Source: Pyxidicoccus caerfyrddinensis (GTDB lineage: Bacteria; Myxococcota; Myxococcia; Myxococcales; Myxococcaceae). From it: DNA of 64,000 nucleotides. A model generated the notes under the pieces. It saw nothing but the letters and a program-made list of their open reading frames with translations, was not told the DNA's origin and did not search any database. The translations under genes were made by a program, and so were the position numbers. Below are positions 45,701-54,700 of this stretch, in pieces. The stretch covers positions 123,581 through 187,580 of the forward strand of contig NZ_JAAIYA010000025.1 of the NCBI RefSeq assembly GCF_010894405.1. Reading direction: 5' to 3'. Numbering within the stretch: position 1 is the first letter of the stretch; each line of letters opens with the position of its first letter.

Positions 45701-46578
45701 ATGTTCTTCTGCCAGGGCTGGCCACCCGGGTCGTTCACCGTGACGGGCGTGACGGCCGTGCCGTTCACCCGCGCGCTGTCGAAGCTGTTGTCGTTGAACG
45801 TCGCCAGGCGCAGGCGGAACTGGGAGATGTTCGTCGTCGAGGGGACGATGAAGTCCTGGTACACGCAGGTGCTCTCACCCAGGGGCGCCTGCATGTAGCG
45901 CGCGGTCTGGATTTCCTGCGGCCAGTCGTCGGCGCTGCGCACGTCGGTGACGGCGCCCGTCGTCGTTCCCCTGTAGAACCAGTGCGGGTCCGCACCGGAC
46001 TCCAGGCGGCGGTTGTTCTGGTCCACGCCGGTGTTGAACACCGCGACACCCGCCCTCACGCAGCGGCTGGGGCTGCCCGCGCAGGCGAAGCCGGGCTCCA
46101 CCTCACACTGGCGGCTGCAGCCGTCGCCCTCGAAGCGGTTGCCGTCGTCGCAGATTTCCTGGTCGAAGTTGGGGAACGGGCGGTTGTTGAAGACGCCGTT
46201 GCCGCACAGGGACAAATCGCAGTTGGCCGTGCAGCCATTGGCGCCCGCCGCGGTGTCGCCGTCGTCGCAGGCCTCGCCGGAGTTGGCGGCGTCGTTGCCG
46301 CACAGGCTCGCCAGGGAGCAGGCGCGGCCGGGGACGTGACAGAGGTAGCCCGACTCGATGGCGCCGGAGGCGGAACAGCCGTCGCCGGACACCGTGTTGC
46401 CGTCGTCACATTGCTCGCCCGGCTGGATCCGGCCGTCGCCGACGACCGACGACGACTGGCTGGCCAGCACGGGGCTGGAGGTGGAGGGCTGCCCGGCGAT
46501 ATCCGCCTCGCAGCCCGTCAGGGTGGACACCAGCGCGAGCGCCAGTGCCGCTGCCTTCAGGAAGACACGTGTAGTCAT
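42718..46578 (-). CDS. Cys-rich DUF4215-repeat surface protein with lipobox and MYXO-CTERM
   Basis: A 1286-residue surface protein. A lipoprotein signal ends in LTGC (Cys23). Fourteen DUF4215-type disulfide repeats follow (core CDDGN...GDGC...C...GY.C). Three come before and eleven after a jelly-roll domain that opens AVFNTGVDQNNRRLESGADP. Next are a second beta domain (VPGRYRMHYVSGAV), two or three bacterial Ig-like adhesin domains (APVITGPAPGSVLSTSRPTL), and a MYXO-CTERM tail: GGGC, a hydrophobic helix ALLALLGL, then RRRNRR. It is likely displayed on the cell surface as an adhesin. ATG at 46578 has GAGG upstream; GTG at 46593 overlapping the OmpA stop is an alternative. Having both N- and C-terminal anchor signals is unusual. 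Confidence 0.92.
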   Translation of the reverse strand: MTTRVFLKAAALALALVSTLTGCEADIAGQPSTSSPVLASQSSSVVGDGRIQPGEQCDDGNTVSGDGCSASGAIESGYLCHVPGRACSLASLCGNDAANSGEACDDGDTAAGANGCTANCDLSLCGNGVFNNRPFPNFDQEICDDGNRFEGDGCSRQCEVEPGFACAGSPSRCVRAGVAVFNTGVDQNNRRLESGADPHWFYRGTTTGAVTDVRSADDWPQEIQTARYMQAPLGESTCVYQDFIVPSTTNISQFRLRLATFNDNSFDSARVNGTAVTPVTVNDPGGQPWQKNIFREFGTTAPWRTGLNRIELCNENETTEPNAFRYLFVDAYDDRCGDGAVSLREDCDDGNTTSNDGCSATCAIEPGYGCTGAPSTCARTCGNGALNPGEQCDDGNTAAGDGCNASCRVEAGHACPTPGQACVQTCGNGAVNAGEQCDDGNQNGSDGCSAACRIESGYECAGAPSVCAPLCGNSRLDSGELCDDGNTQQNDGCSIACTLELGYSCPTVGQPCAKTCGNGTMNPGEQCDDGNLNPGDGCATECRVEPGYACSTPANGASVCALTCGNGVLNTNETCDDGNTAGNDGCSPGCRVETGYSCSGQPSACVTLCGDGITAGAEACDDGNTTAGDGCNSQCSVEPGYSCPAPGNVCFNTCGNGTVDSGEECDDDDTDNGDGCSSTCRVESGYSCSGAPSVCRTSCGDGVVAGSEVCDDGNLSGGDTCSPRCLWEVGQTCAASGVCDSGYCNPNTNRCAVLTNCGNGALDEGELCDDGNTATGDGCGATCTLEAGYSCSGNPSVCAVTCGDGVKAASEACDDGNTTAGDGCSATCTTESGYGCKNTGVSTFFTRLGRSQCTQVSDINSPSLPAGAVQAALSVPGRYRMHYVSGAVSYSGASSWYPGIFGVNANPGAGTQAFSQGAVPVGGPVSSTRNAAMTLGFPLSRDFDAATGDVRLALVDTDCGLNNNTETAVTYRVDALSICQLIPVLTSPGTGGTTEGDIGGTGSPGSTVLVYVDGSNTPACTAVVDATGHWTCDLGDVADGTHSVVLTSTTLSATEPAPAVNITVRGPTPVDTTPPAAPVITGPAPGSVLSTSRPTLTGTAEAGSTVTVREGNTVICTAVASDTGAWSCVPTAPMADGKHSVTATATDAAGNTSPVSNTDTFTIDTLVPDTSIPRGPRSLTNDRDASFDYASTEDGVRYECSLDGGTYVPCEDSYDVGLGEHTLRVRSVDAAGNVDASPAVYSWTVEEITRAFAGGGCSAAPASSGLALLALLGLRRRNRRPEGARK

Positions 46579-46589
46579 GGAATCTGGCC

Positions 46590-48437
46590 TCACTTCTCGA
46601 TGGTGTCGGCGGTGGGGTTGCCCTGCTGCGTCGTCACGCCGACGGCGTCACCGACAATGTGGAACTCCACGCGGCGGTTCTTCGCGCGGCCTTCCTTGGT
46701 CTTGTTGTCCGCGAGGGGCTTCTCGGGGCCGAAGCCCTTCGGCTCCAGGCGCTCGCGCGCCACCGACTTGCCCACCAGGTACTGCGCCACCGCCTCCGCG
46801 CGACGCTGGGACAGGTCGCGGTTGTACTCGGGGCTGCCGGTGTTGTCGGTGTGGCCCTCGATGCGCATCTTCTCGATTTCAGGATGCGTGGCGAGGATGC
46901 TGGCCACCGTGTCGAGCAGCTTGAAGCTGCGCGGGCTGATGAGGTCCTTGTTGTTCTCGAAGTAGACCGTCTCCAGGACGCGAATCTGGCCCTCGCCAAT
47001 CTGCGCCAGCTGCTTGCTCTTGCAGCCGTGGTTCTTCTCGGTGCCCGGCTCGTCGGGGCAGTTGTCCAGCCGGTCCACGAGGCCGTCGCTGTCGCGGTCC
47101 TTGTCCGGGCAGCCGCGGTTCTCCTTCGGGCCCGCCTCGTTGATGCAGGCGTCGCGCGCGTCGGCGAGGCCGTCCGCGTCATTGTCTGGGTCCGGGCAGC
47201 CGTTGGCGTCCTCGAAGCCGTCCGCGTCCTCCGCCTCGCGCGGGCAGGAGTCCTTGGAGTCGGCGATGCCGTCCTTGTCGGTGTCCGGGTCATCCGGGCA
47301 GCCGTCGGCGTCCTCGAAGCCGTTCGTGTTCTCCGCCTGGGAGGCGCAGCGGTCGGCCAGGTTGAGGATGCCGTCCTGGTCGTCGTCGCCATCCGCGCAG
47401 CCGTCCAGCTGGGCGAGGCCCTTGGACGCGGGGCAGCGGTCCGCGACGTTCTTCACGCCGTCACCGTCCACGTCGAGGTCGGGACACTGCGCCACCTCGT
47501 ACGGCTGGCCCTCCACACAGCGGGCCGCGCTGCCGGACTCCGGGCCGAAGGTGATGCCCGCGAGCACGCGGAAGTTCGGGGTGCCGGGCGTCTGGCCGAA
47601 GCCGGGGCCGCCCATGACGTACACCTCGGAGCCGTGGCCGGTGGGCGCACGCAGGCCGAGCAGCACCTCCATGGACTCCGGCGCGTCCGCGAACGGCAGG
47701 GTGCCGCGCACCACCAACTCCTCCTTGAGGCCGAAGAGGCCGGCGGAGAGGTTGACGCCGCCGTTCATCTCCACGCCCATCTCGTCGCGCAGCGGCTGCG
47801 TCGCGGGGGACAGTGCGTACGTCTTGGTGCGCACCAGCGCGCCCACGTCCGCGCCCACGCGCCAGGTGCCGCCCAGCTGCTTGCCCAGGCCCAGGCGCGG
47901 CGTGAAGACGAAGCCCTCGTCCTTGGTGAGCACTTCGGTGTTGCCCACGGGCAGCGCCACGCCCAGGTGCACGGCGAGGTCCATCGGCCCCTCATCCGCC
48001 TCGGAGAGGATGCCCGCACGGCCCTGCAGCCAGGGGGTGCCGAGCCCCGCCGTCTCCGGCGTCGTCACACCGAGCACCGAGGTGTCCGGGCCCCACTGGG
48101 TGACGATGGGCACCTGCGCGCCCAATTCGAGCCAGTCGGTGACGGCATACGCGCCGCTCAGGTGCACCGTCACGCGGTTGCTGACGATGACGCCCTGCTG
48201 CTCGTCGCGCTCGAGGAGCACCAGCGGCTCGTTCTCGTAGTGCGCGGTGAAGGCGAGGCGATACTGGCCCTTGTCCAGCAGGTCGCCGGTGGACAGCACG
48301 AGGCTGTCCTTTGCCGCGGGGTTGAGCTGCAGCCGCTCCAGCTCGATGCCGGGGATGCGCTGCGACTGGGCCTGGACACTGGATGCCCAGAGGACCGCCA
48401 GTCCCCCGAGCCACAAATGATTTCTACGTAGAAACAA
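46590..48437 (-). CDS. OmpA-family outer-membrane protein with TSP3-type calcium repeats
   Basis: A 615-residue protein. The signal peptide likely ends at SSVQA (about residue 29). Residues ~40-295 look like an outer-membrane beta-barrel (alternating strands, GPMDLAVHLGVALPVG, FTPRLGLGKQLGG). Residues ~310-455 are thrombospondin type-3 calcium repeats (DVDGDGVKNVADRCP, DDDQDGILNLADRC, DTDKDGIADSKDSCP). The OmpA peptidoglycan-binding domain closes it (ETVYFENNKDLISPRSFKLL, EGHTDNTGSPEYNRDLSQRR). Start TTG at 48437 follows GGAGGAA; GTG at 48449 is an alternative. First gene of an operon with the MYXO-CTERM protein. The arrangement recalls TraB with TraA. Confidence 0.92.
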   Translation of the reverse strand: MFLRRNHLWLGGLAVLWASSVQAQSQRIPGIELERLQLNPAAKDSLVLSTGDLLDKGQYRLAFTAHYENEPLVLLERDEQQGVIVSNRVTVHLSGAYAVTDWLELGAQVPIVTQWGPDTSVLGVTTPETAGLGTPWLQGRAGILSEADEGPMDLAVHLGVALPVGNTEVLTKDEGFVFTPRLGLGKQLGGTWRVGADVGALVRTKTYALSPATQPLRDEMGVEMNGGVNLSAGLFGLKEELVVRGTLPFADAPESMEVLLGLRAPTGHGSEVYVMGGPGFGQTPGTPNFRVLAGITFGPESGSAARCVEGQPYEVAQCPDLDVDGDGVKNVADRCPASKGLAQLDGCADGDDDQDGILNLADRCASQAENTNGFEDADGCPDDPDTDKDGIADSKDSCPREAEDADGFEDANGCPDPDNDADGLADARDACINEAGPKENRGCPDKDRDSDGLVDRLDNCPDEPGTEKNHGCKSKQLAQIGEGQIRVLETVYFENNKDLISPRSFKLLDTVASILATHPEIEKMRIEGHTDNTGSPEYNRDLSQRRAEAVAQYLVGKSVARERLEPKGFGPEKPLADNKTKEGRAKNRRVEFHIVGDAVGVTTQQGNPTADTIEK

Positions 48438-48580
48438 GGCTTCCTCCACTTTCCGCGTGCCCCCCTCTGGTGCACGCGTCCCTCGGGCTGCTTATGGGGT
48501 TCGCGGCCCCTGTGCACGCACTGAGCCATGGCCCCATGGCGATACCTTCCGAGGGGAGCGCCGCGCGGAGCGGCGATTCC

Positions 48581-48632
48581 TGACGTGTCAAAGGCCCGGC
48601 GGTGCGACGCCCCAACGCGCCTTGACGTGTCA
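48581..48632. promoter_or_regulatory. Paired TGACGTGTCA sites, 42 bp apart, in the divergent promoter region
   Basis: TGACGTGTCA occurs at 48581-48590 and 48623-48632, same orientation, exactly 42 bp (four helical turns) apart. Each is a near-palindrome (TGAC..GTCA). They lie in the 395-base gap between the OmpA operon (minus) and the pilin operon (plus) and could bind a dimeric regulator of both. I could not place a convincing -10/-35 or -24/-12 promoter in the rest of this gap. Confidence 0.5.
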
Positions 48633-48832
48633 GCCCCGCGTCCTTCCCCGTCACCAGGAGTCGCTGCGGGCCGCCACGGGCCAGGACTCCGCGTCCCGAA
48701 GGGTGGGTGAAAACGACCCCGGCGCCCCTCTCATCGTTTGAGTTTGCAGCAATTTCTTGCCCGGGCCTGTGGCCATTCGAACGGTCCGGAGGGTCCCCCC
48801 GATGCGGCGCTTCTTTCTGCGAGGAGGAGACG

Positions 48833-49498
48833 ATGGGCCGGCAACGCGCGTCGGGGTTCACGCTGCTGGAGGTCATGGTGGTGGTCGCCATCATCGGCAT
48901 CCTCGCGGGCATTTCCGTCACCACGCTGTCGCGGATGCAGCCCCGGATGGATGTGATGGGCGCGCTGGACGACCTGTCGTCGACGCTCGCGCAGGCACAG
49001 GCCCGGGCGCAGTCGCGAGGAGGGGACGTGTGGGTCGTCTTCCTGCCCACGAGCGCGGGCACCACCACCCGCGCGCGCGGCGGCATCCTCGTCTACGAGG
49101 ACCTGGACCGGGACCTCGCCTTCGGCTCGCTGTCCTTCGACGCCCAGGGCCACCTCACCACCGCGCCGGAGCCGGGTGACGAGGTGCTGTCGCAGACCTG
49201 GTACGGCGGCGAGCCCTTCCGGGGCCGTGTCCAGCTGGCGCTCAAGCCGGGCGAGGGCTTCACCCTCAACGCGCCGTTCTCCGGCGCCGCGGCCACCTGC
49301 AACTTCTGCTCGAACGGCCCGGGCGGCTTCCGCGGCGCCATCATCTACCAGGCCAATGGCGAGGTGCGCCTCGTGGACGGCACCGGCGCCCCCGTGGCCA
49401 ACCTCAACGCCGGCGTGGTGACGCTGTCGAGCGACGCCGCGCGGGGCGCGCTCGCCGTCGCGCCCGCCACCGGCTTCGCGCGGGTGACCCGGCCGTGA
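48833..49498 (+). CDS. FimU/GspH-type minor pilin
   Basis: A 221-residue type IV minor pilin. The prepilin motif is ASGFTLLEVMVVVAIIGIL (cleavage after Gly8, Glu at +5), giving a short leader and an assembly helix. The globular part has AQARAQSRGGDVWVVFL typical of FimU/GspH and one CNFC pair. GAGGAGGAGA lies just upstream of ATG 48833; an open frame from 48707 is non-conserved. First gene of fimU-pilV-pilW-pilX-pilY1, whose products form the priming complex at the pilus tip. Its stop overlaps the pilV start. Confidence 0.9.
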   Translation: MGRQRASGFTLLEVMVVVAIIGILAGISVTTLSRMQPRMDVMGALDDLSSTLAQAQARAQSRGGDVWVVFLPTSAGTTTRARGGILVYEDLDRDLAFGSLSFDAQGHLTTAPEPGDEVLSQTWYGGEPFRGRVQLALKPGEGFTLNAPFSGAAATCNFCSNGPGGFRGAIIYQANGEVRLVDGTGAPVANLNAGVVTLSSDAARGALAVAPATGFARVTRP

Positions 49499-50022
49499 GA
49501 CGTGCAACCCACGCCTTCCACCGAGGCACGTCCCTCATCGAGGCCATGGTGGCCACGGCCGCGCTGCTGTTCGGCATGCTCGGCCTGCTGTCCGCGGACC
49601 TCGTCTCCTTCCAGCAGAACGCGTACGCGGTGAAGCAGAACCAGGCCACGGCGCTCGCGCGAGACATGGCGGACACCGTGTCCCGGTGGAACTACACCGA
49701 CGCGCGCCTCGCCAACGACACCGGCAACGACACCCGGGTGCTGGAGAGCGGCGCCTCCTCGCTGGAGCCGGACTGGAGCGCGTACGAGCTGGACATGGCG
49801 ACCGCGGCCGAGACGACGGCGACCAGTCGCACCCGCGTGCTCGACTCCACCAGCTTCCGGCGCCACGTCGCGCTGCGCCCCCTGCGCGACGGCGCGACGC
49901 AGCTGGGCCTGCTGGTGAGCGCGGTGGTGTCCTGGCCCGAAGGTGGCCGGTGGCGCCAGGTGGTGCTCCACACGATGGTCTACGACCCGGCCGGCAACAA
50001 CGCGCCGGTGCCGGGGCTGTGA
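49495..50022 (+). CDS. pilV: PilV-type minor pilin
   Basis: A 175-residue minor pilin. HRGTSLIEAMVATAALLFGM is the prepilin region (Gly then Thr at +1, Glu at +5). LSADLVSFQQNAYAVKQNQA and ALARDMADTVSRWN match PilV helix sequences. The start is GTG at 49495, overlapping the fimU stop as GTGA, so the two are coupled. The soluble part is short, with LVSAVVSWPEGGRWRQVVLH closing the beta sheet. It works with FimU, PilW and PilX to initiate pilus assembly. Confidence 0.88.
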   Translation: MRRATHAFHRGTSLIEAMVATAALLFGMLGLLSADLVSFQQNAYAVKQNQATALARDMADTVSRWNYTDARLANDTGNDTRVLESGASSLEPDWSAYELDMATAAETTATSRTRVLDSTSFRRHVALRPLRDGATQLGLLVSAVVSWPEGGRWRQVVLHTMVYDPAGNNAPVPGL

Positions 50023-50033
50023 GGCGCGAGCGG

Positions 50034-51227
50034 ATGCGCTCCCTGGCTCCTCGCATCCGGGCCTCCGTGGCCCGCGGCTTCACCCTCGTCGAGCTGCTGG
50101 TGACGCTGGTGGTCGTCTCCCTGCTCGCGGGCGCGGTGGTGGCGGTGGTCATCCACCAGACGCGGGCGTACGACTTGAGCACCCGCATGCGCGAGGTGGT
50201 GGCCGCCAACCGCACCAGCGTGTCCTTCATCGAGCGCCGCCTGCGGATGGCCGGCTTCGGCGTGGACCCGCGCTTCGCCTTCGACTTCGGCAAGACGGGC
50301 AGCGTCATCCTCCGCGACTCCAGCACCGGGCCGGACGAGCTGGTCTTCTTCGCCCGCGCGCCGGGCTTCAACCGCCGGGCCACGACGACGAACGCCACCA
50401 GCCTCACCCTGGACGCGCCGCTCACGCGGCCCTTCAGCCCCGGGCAGGTGCTGCTCCTCATCTGCCCCACCGGCAGCGGCAGCGCGTACGTCACCGTGAG
50501 CGGCATGACGGGGGCCTCCACGGTGTCGCTGTTCAGCGCGTCGGGCGCCTTCCCCCGGCAGCAGGTGCCCGCCTGCTCGGACCCGCCGTACGTCCTCAAG
50601 GTGGACCGCTACCGCTTCTTCGTCGCGGACGTGAACGAGGGCGGCCGGGTCCGCTCCTATCTGATGCTGGACCAGGGCCTGGAGGTGGTGCCCGGCAGCC
50701 GTGGCGGCTTCAACACCACCACGGACCGCTTCCCCGAACCGAGCGACGCGACGCCGTGGGACGGCGCCCGGGTGCTCACCGCCGCGGAGCTGCAGAACGT
50801 CACGCCGCTGGCCGCGGACGTGGAGGACTTCCAGGTGGCGTGGATGATGAACCGCCCGGAGGGTGCCTCGGCCCCCACGCCGCCGGTGGCAGCGCCCGAC
50901 GCGGACGCGAACTGGATTTTCGGTGACTCGGCCGCCGAGCAGCCGCGCCCGGGGGACACCGCGCCCGCCTTCACCGACGCGTACCTGGACGGCAAGCGCT
51001 TCAGCGGGCACCCGGCCAACCTCCGCGGCGTGCGCCTCACGCTCGTCATCCGCTCCACGCGTCCGGTAGGTCGGCGCGGCGTGCGGCCCGCGGTGGAGAA
51101 CCGGCCTGCGGGCACCGTCCCCGACGCCTTCTACCGCAGCGTCATCACCACCCAGGTGGCCATCCGCAACATGTTGTCCCGCTCCGAGTTCGCCCCCGTG
51201 CAGGTGACGTCGGGAGGAGGAAGCTGA
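50034..51227 (+). CDS. pilW: PilW-type minor pilin
   Basis: A 397-residue minor pilin. The prepilin motif is ARGFTLVELLVTLVVVSLLA after a 15-residue basic leader. YDLSTRMREVVAANRTSVSF and IERRLRMAGFGVDPRF are typical PilW sequences. It is longer than enteric PilW, with a large C-terminal beta-rich domain (YRFFVADVNEGGRVRSYLML, VEDFQVAWMMNRPEG). The start is taken at ATG 50034 with GAGG upstream; GTG at 50019 overlapping the pilV stop is possible. Its stop overlaps the pilX start. Confidence 0.9.
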   Translation: MRSLAPRIRASVARGFTLVELLVTLVVVSLLAGAVVAVVIHQTRAYDLSTRMREVVAANRTSVSFIERRLRMAGFGVDPRFAFDFGKTGSVILRDSSTGPDELVFFARAPGFNRRATTTNATSLTLDAPLTRPFSPGQVLLLICPTGSGSAYVTVSGMTGASTVSLFSASGAFPRQQVPACSDPPYVLKVDRYRFFVADVNEGGRVRSYLMLDQGLEVVPGSRGGFNTTTDRFPEPSDATPWDGARVLTAAELQNVTPLAADVEDFQVAWMMNRPEGASAPTPPVAAPDADANWIFGDSAAEQPRPGDTAPAFTDAYLDGKRFSGHPANLRGVRLTLVIRSTRPVGRRGVRPAVENRPAGTVPDAFYRSVITTQVAIRNMLSRSEFAPVQVTSGGGS

Positions 51228-51736
51228 TGCACTCCCGGTTGCTCCGAGGCTCCGCGCTGCTGCTCGTCCTCATCGTCATGACCATCCTCGCGGTGCTCGC
51301 GGTGCTGGGCATCCAGTTCACCGGGCGCGAGCGCGAAGCGGCGCACGCCTTCACCCAGGAGCAGGAGGTACGCGCCTGCGCCGAGACGGCCCGCGCCAAC
51401 CTCCTGTCCCGGCTGCGCACCGTGGGCATCCGGCCCACGGAGATCCGCTTCTCCGAGCAGCTCCCGGACTCGCCGGTTGCTTCCACGCGCTCCACCTACG
51501 GCACGGGGCACCTGGCCACGTCCGCTGCCGCGACGGACGGTGGCGCGGCGGTGACGGTGGAGCCGGTGCAGGTGGTGCTGCGCGGCGTGGGGTCCACCGG
51601 CCGGCAGGCGCGTGACGTGACGAACCTCGTCGGCCCCGCGGTGCTCGGCGGCCAGTACTACCGCATCGCCGTCCAGTGCCAGAGCCGGGGAGGCCGGCAG
51701 CACGAGATGGAGATGCTGGTCCGCTTCGGAATCTAG
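51227..51736 (+). CDS. pilX: PilX-type minor pilin
   Basis: A 169-residue protein with the PilX/GspK-like N-terminus LLRGSALLLVLIVMTILAVL. As in other PilX proteins the +5 Glu is absent. FTGREREAAHAFTQEQEVRA is the conserved alpha-helix extension. The start is ATG at 51227, overlapping the pilW stop (TGATG). It is followed after 9 bases by pilY1. In characterised systems PilX bridges the minor-pilin tip and PilY1. Confidence 0.88.
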   Translation: MHSRLLRGSALLLVLIVMTILAVLAVLGIQFTGREREAAHAFTQEQEVRACAETARANLLSRLRTVGIRPTEIRFSEQLPDSPVASTRSTYGTGHLATSAAATDGGAAVTVEPVQVVLRGVGSTGRQARDVTNLVGPAVLGGQYYRIAVQCQSRGGRQHEMEMLVRFGI

Positions 51737-51745
51737 GAGACGCCC

Positions 51746-54700
51746 GTGTCGCGAGAGAACAAGTCACGTGTCGTGGCGTGGGCGGTGGTGGTGGCCCTGG
51801 CCGGGGCACTGCTGGCGGCCACGCATGCGCAGGCCAGCGGGGACGCCTCGTGCTGCCTGACGGCCTCGAGCGCGCTCAGCGCGTACCTCAACCCGCCCAC
51901 CGGCGAGGACAACACCTTCTTCCGGCAGGCCGCGGGAGGCGATGCCACCATCGCCTTCGTGCTGATGAACCGGCGGCGGATGCTCGAGTTCCCGCTGTCC
52001 CTGTACGAGATTCGCATCCAGGGCAGCGCGGATGGCCAGTCCCCGGATGACCCCTCCGCCACCGGCTGCAACAACGCGTACCTCAACAACCTCAACTACT
52101 TCTACCCGCGGGCCACGGCGCTCTCGGGGAAGTACCAGGCGGCGCGCGGCTACCCGCGCCCGGAAGTCACGTACTCGCCCGGCACCGTCAACACGAACGC
52201 GGTGGACCAGCTCTTCCTCGCCGCGAACTACTACCGGTTCCTGACCTGGACGAGCCGCGGCGCCTCGCCGGCGCCGTCGAACAGCACGACGAATGCCTGC
52301 TCGGGACTCTCCGGCCTGTCGGCGGCGCAGCAGACCGAGTGCGTGACGTGCCTCGCCACCCGCGGCTACTACCTCAATCCCAACCTGCCCACCGCGCCGG
52401 ACCTCGGGCGCAGCCTGCTGACGAACACGCAGGCCGGCGTGTTCTCCGGGAACTGGCTCAACTTCCACCCGCCGCGCTACGTGATGCTGCGGCTGGCGCT
52501 CAAGCGGCTCATGGGCGACCCGCGCATCTCCCGCTTCCGCATCTCCGTCGTCAGCAACACGGACGACCACGGCGCCGCCATCCGCGAGGCCTTCCGCCCC
52601 TCGTGCGGCGGCAGCGGCACGCCCACCAACTCCTTCTCCAACGGCGTCGACTCCGTCCCCTTCACCCTCGACAGCAATCCCATCTCCGAGGTGCTCTTCA
52701 ACATGGGCGAGTTCCACGCCGACTCGGGACGGTGGTTCGGCGGGGCCAGCCCGCTCTTCTACGACCGCAACGTCGAGAAGATGAACGACAAGGGGAACCT
52801 CTGCCGCGACTGCGACAAGCACTTCGTGGCCCTGATGTCGGACGGCCGCGGCGACGATGCCATTCCCTACTGCACGCCTCGGCTCAACGCCTCCGGCGTG
52901 CTCGCGCCGCCGAGCCCGTGCACGCAGCCGCCGAGCCTGAACTGCCTCGACGTCCTGGGCGTCACGCACGTGGAGGGAGACGGTGATGACTACATCCCCG
53001 CGGGCCGCTCGGTGGTGCTCTCCGGAGGCGCGCCCCTGACGCCGGCGGGCACCTGCCCCTCGGACCTGGCGGATGACGTGGCGGGCTTCCTCGACCGCAC
53101 GGACCTGAGCGTCGCGTCCTCCTTCCCGGGCCAGAACTCCGTCCAGACGTACGTCGTCGGCGTGGGGAGCAACAGCGCGCAGCGCATGAACATCCTCCGC
53201 AAGGTGGCGGAGGAGGGCGGCGGCGACTTCTACCTCGCGGACGACTACGGGAAGCTGGAGAGCGGCCTGGACTCCATGCTCACCCAGATGTCGCGCCGGG
53301 CCACCTCCTTCGCGAGCGCGGCCGTGTCCTCGTTCCAGGTGAACTCGGGCGGCACCGGCATCGTCCCGCGCTTCCGCCCCAACCGCACCGGCGACTGGCG
53401 CGGCTTCCTCTACCGGTGGAACCTCTTCAGCGAGTTCGTCGAGGGCTCCAACAAGAACGCCAGCGAGGAGGACCCGGACGACCTGGACGACGTGTTCATC
53501 ACCGACGTGAACAACAACATCGTCATCGAGGACGACGACGGCGTCTTCCGGCGCAAGGGCTCCACGGAGCGGGCCACGCCGCACTGGGAGGCGGGCGAGA
53601 AGCTGGTGCAGAAGGGCGCCGACAACCGGCGCATCTACACCGTCATCGACACCGCCGCGAGCAACGGCGCCGGGGGGCCGGACGGGAAGCTCGACTCCGG
53701 GGATGCGCGCATCGAGTTCACCGAGGCCAACGCGGACCGGCTGCTGCCATACCTCGCGCTGGACGGCTCGCCCGTGTGCAGCATCCTGCAGACGTCGCTG
53801 GGGCTGAGCTCGCTCACCCGGACGGCCTGCGCGCGGCTGGTCATCCGGTACGTGCGCGGCAAGGACGTGCTGGACGAGGACGGCGACCTGGACCGGAACG
53901 ACGACCGGGAGTGGCTGCTCGGCGACGTCTTCCACTCCTCGCCCACGCTGGTGTCCAACCCGGTGGAGCCCTTCCTCTGCGACCTGGGGCTCCACACCCA
54001 GTGCGTCAACACGCTCTACGTCAAGCAGCTGCCCGTGGGCGCCACGCCGATGACCAGCTACCCCACCGGCGGCGGGCCGGTGGATGCCTACGAGAAGTAC
54101 CGGCAGGACGGCCTGTCGCGCGAGCGCATCGTCCTGGTGGGCGCCAACGACGGCATGGTGCACGCGTTCCTGGCGGGCAGCCCGCTGGCGTCCGTGCCGG
54201 CGCCCTCGGCCGCGCAGCGCTTCCCGGAGACGCACGACGTGGGCACGGGCGAGGAGCTGTGGGCCTTCGTCCCGCCGGACCAGCTGGCGAAGCTGAAGTT
54301 CCGGATGAACATCGAGGGCCGCCACCACTACTTCGTGGACGGCGACATCATGGTCCGGGACATCTGGGCGGACTCTTCCGCCAACCCGGACCAGAAGGAC
54401 GCGGACGAGTTCCACACCATGGCCGTCTTCAGCGAGCGCCGCGGCGGCAACCACTACTTCGCGCTGGACGTGACGGACCCGCGAGAGCCCCGGTTCCGCT
54501 GGCTCTTCCCGCAGCCGTGCTCGCCGGAGGCGGCGGAGGTGGGCGAGACGTGGATGAGCCTGAGCCCGAAGGCGCCGCCCATTGGCCCGGTGCTGCTGCG
54601 CAAGGACACGGGCGGCGTGCCCCGCGTCGTCCCCCCGTCGACGGTGGCCGTGCCCACCGAGGAGCGCTGGTCGGTGTTCCTCCAGGGCGGGTATGACCCG

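Noticed and set aside
48707..48832. N-terminal extension of the FimU-like pilin
   Set aside because: A GAGGAGGAGA ribosome site sits directly before the ATG at 48833, and the prepilin leader must be short.
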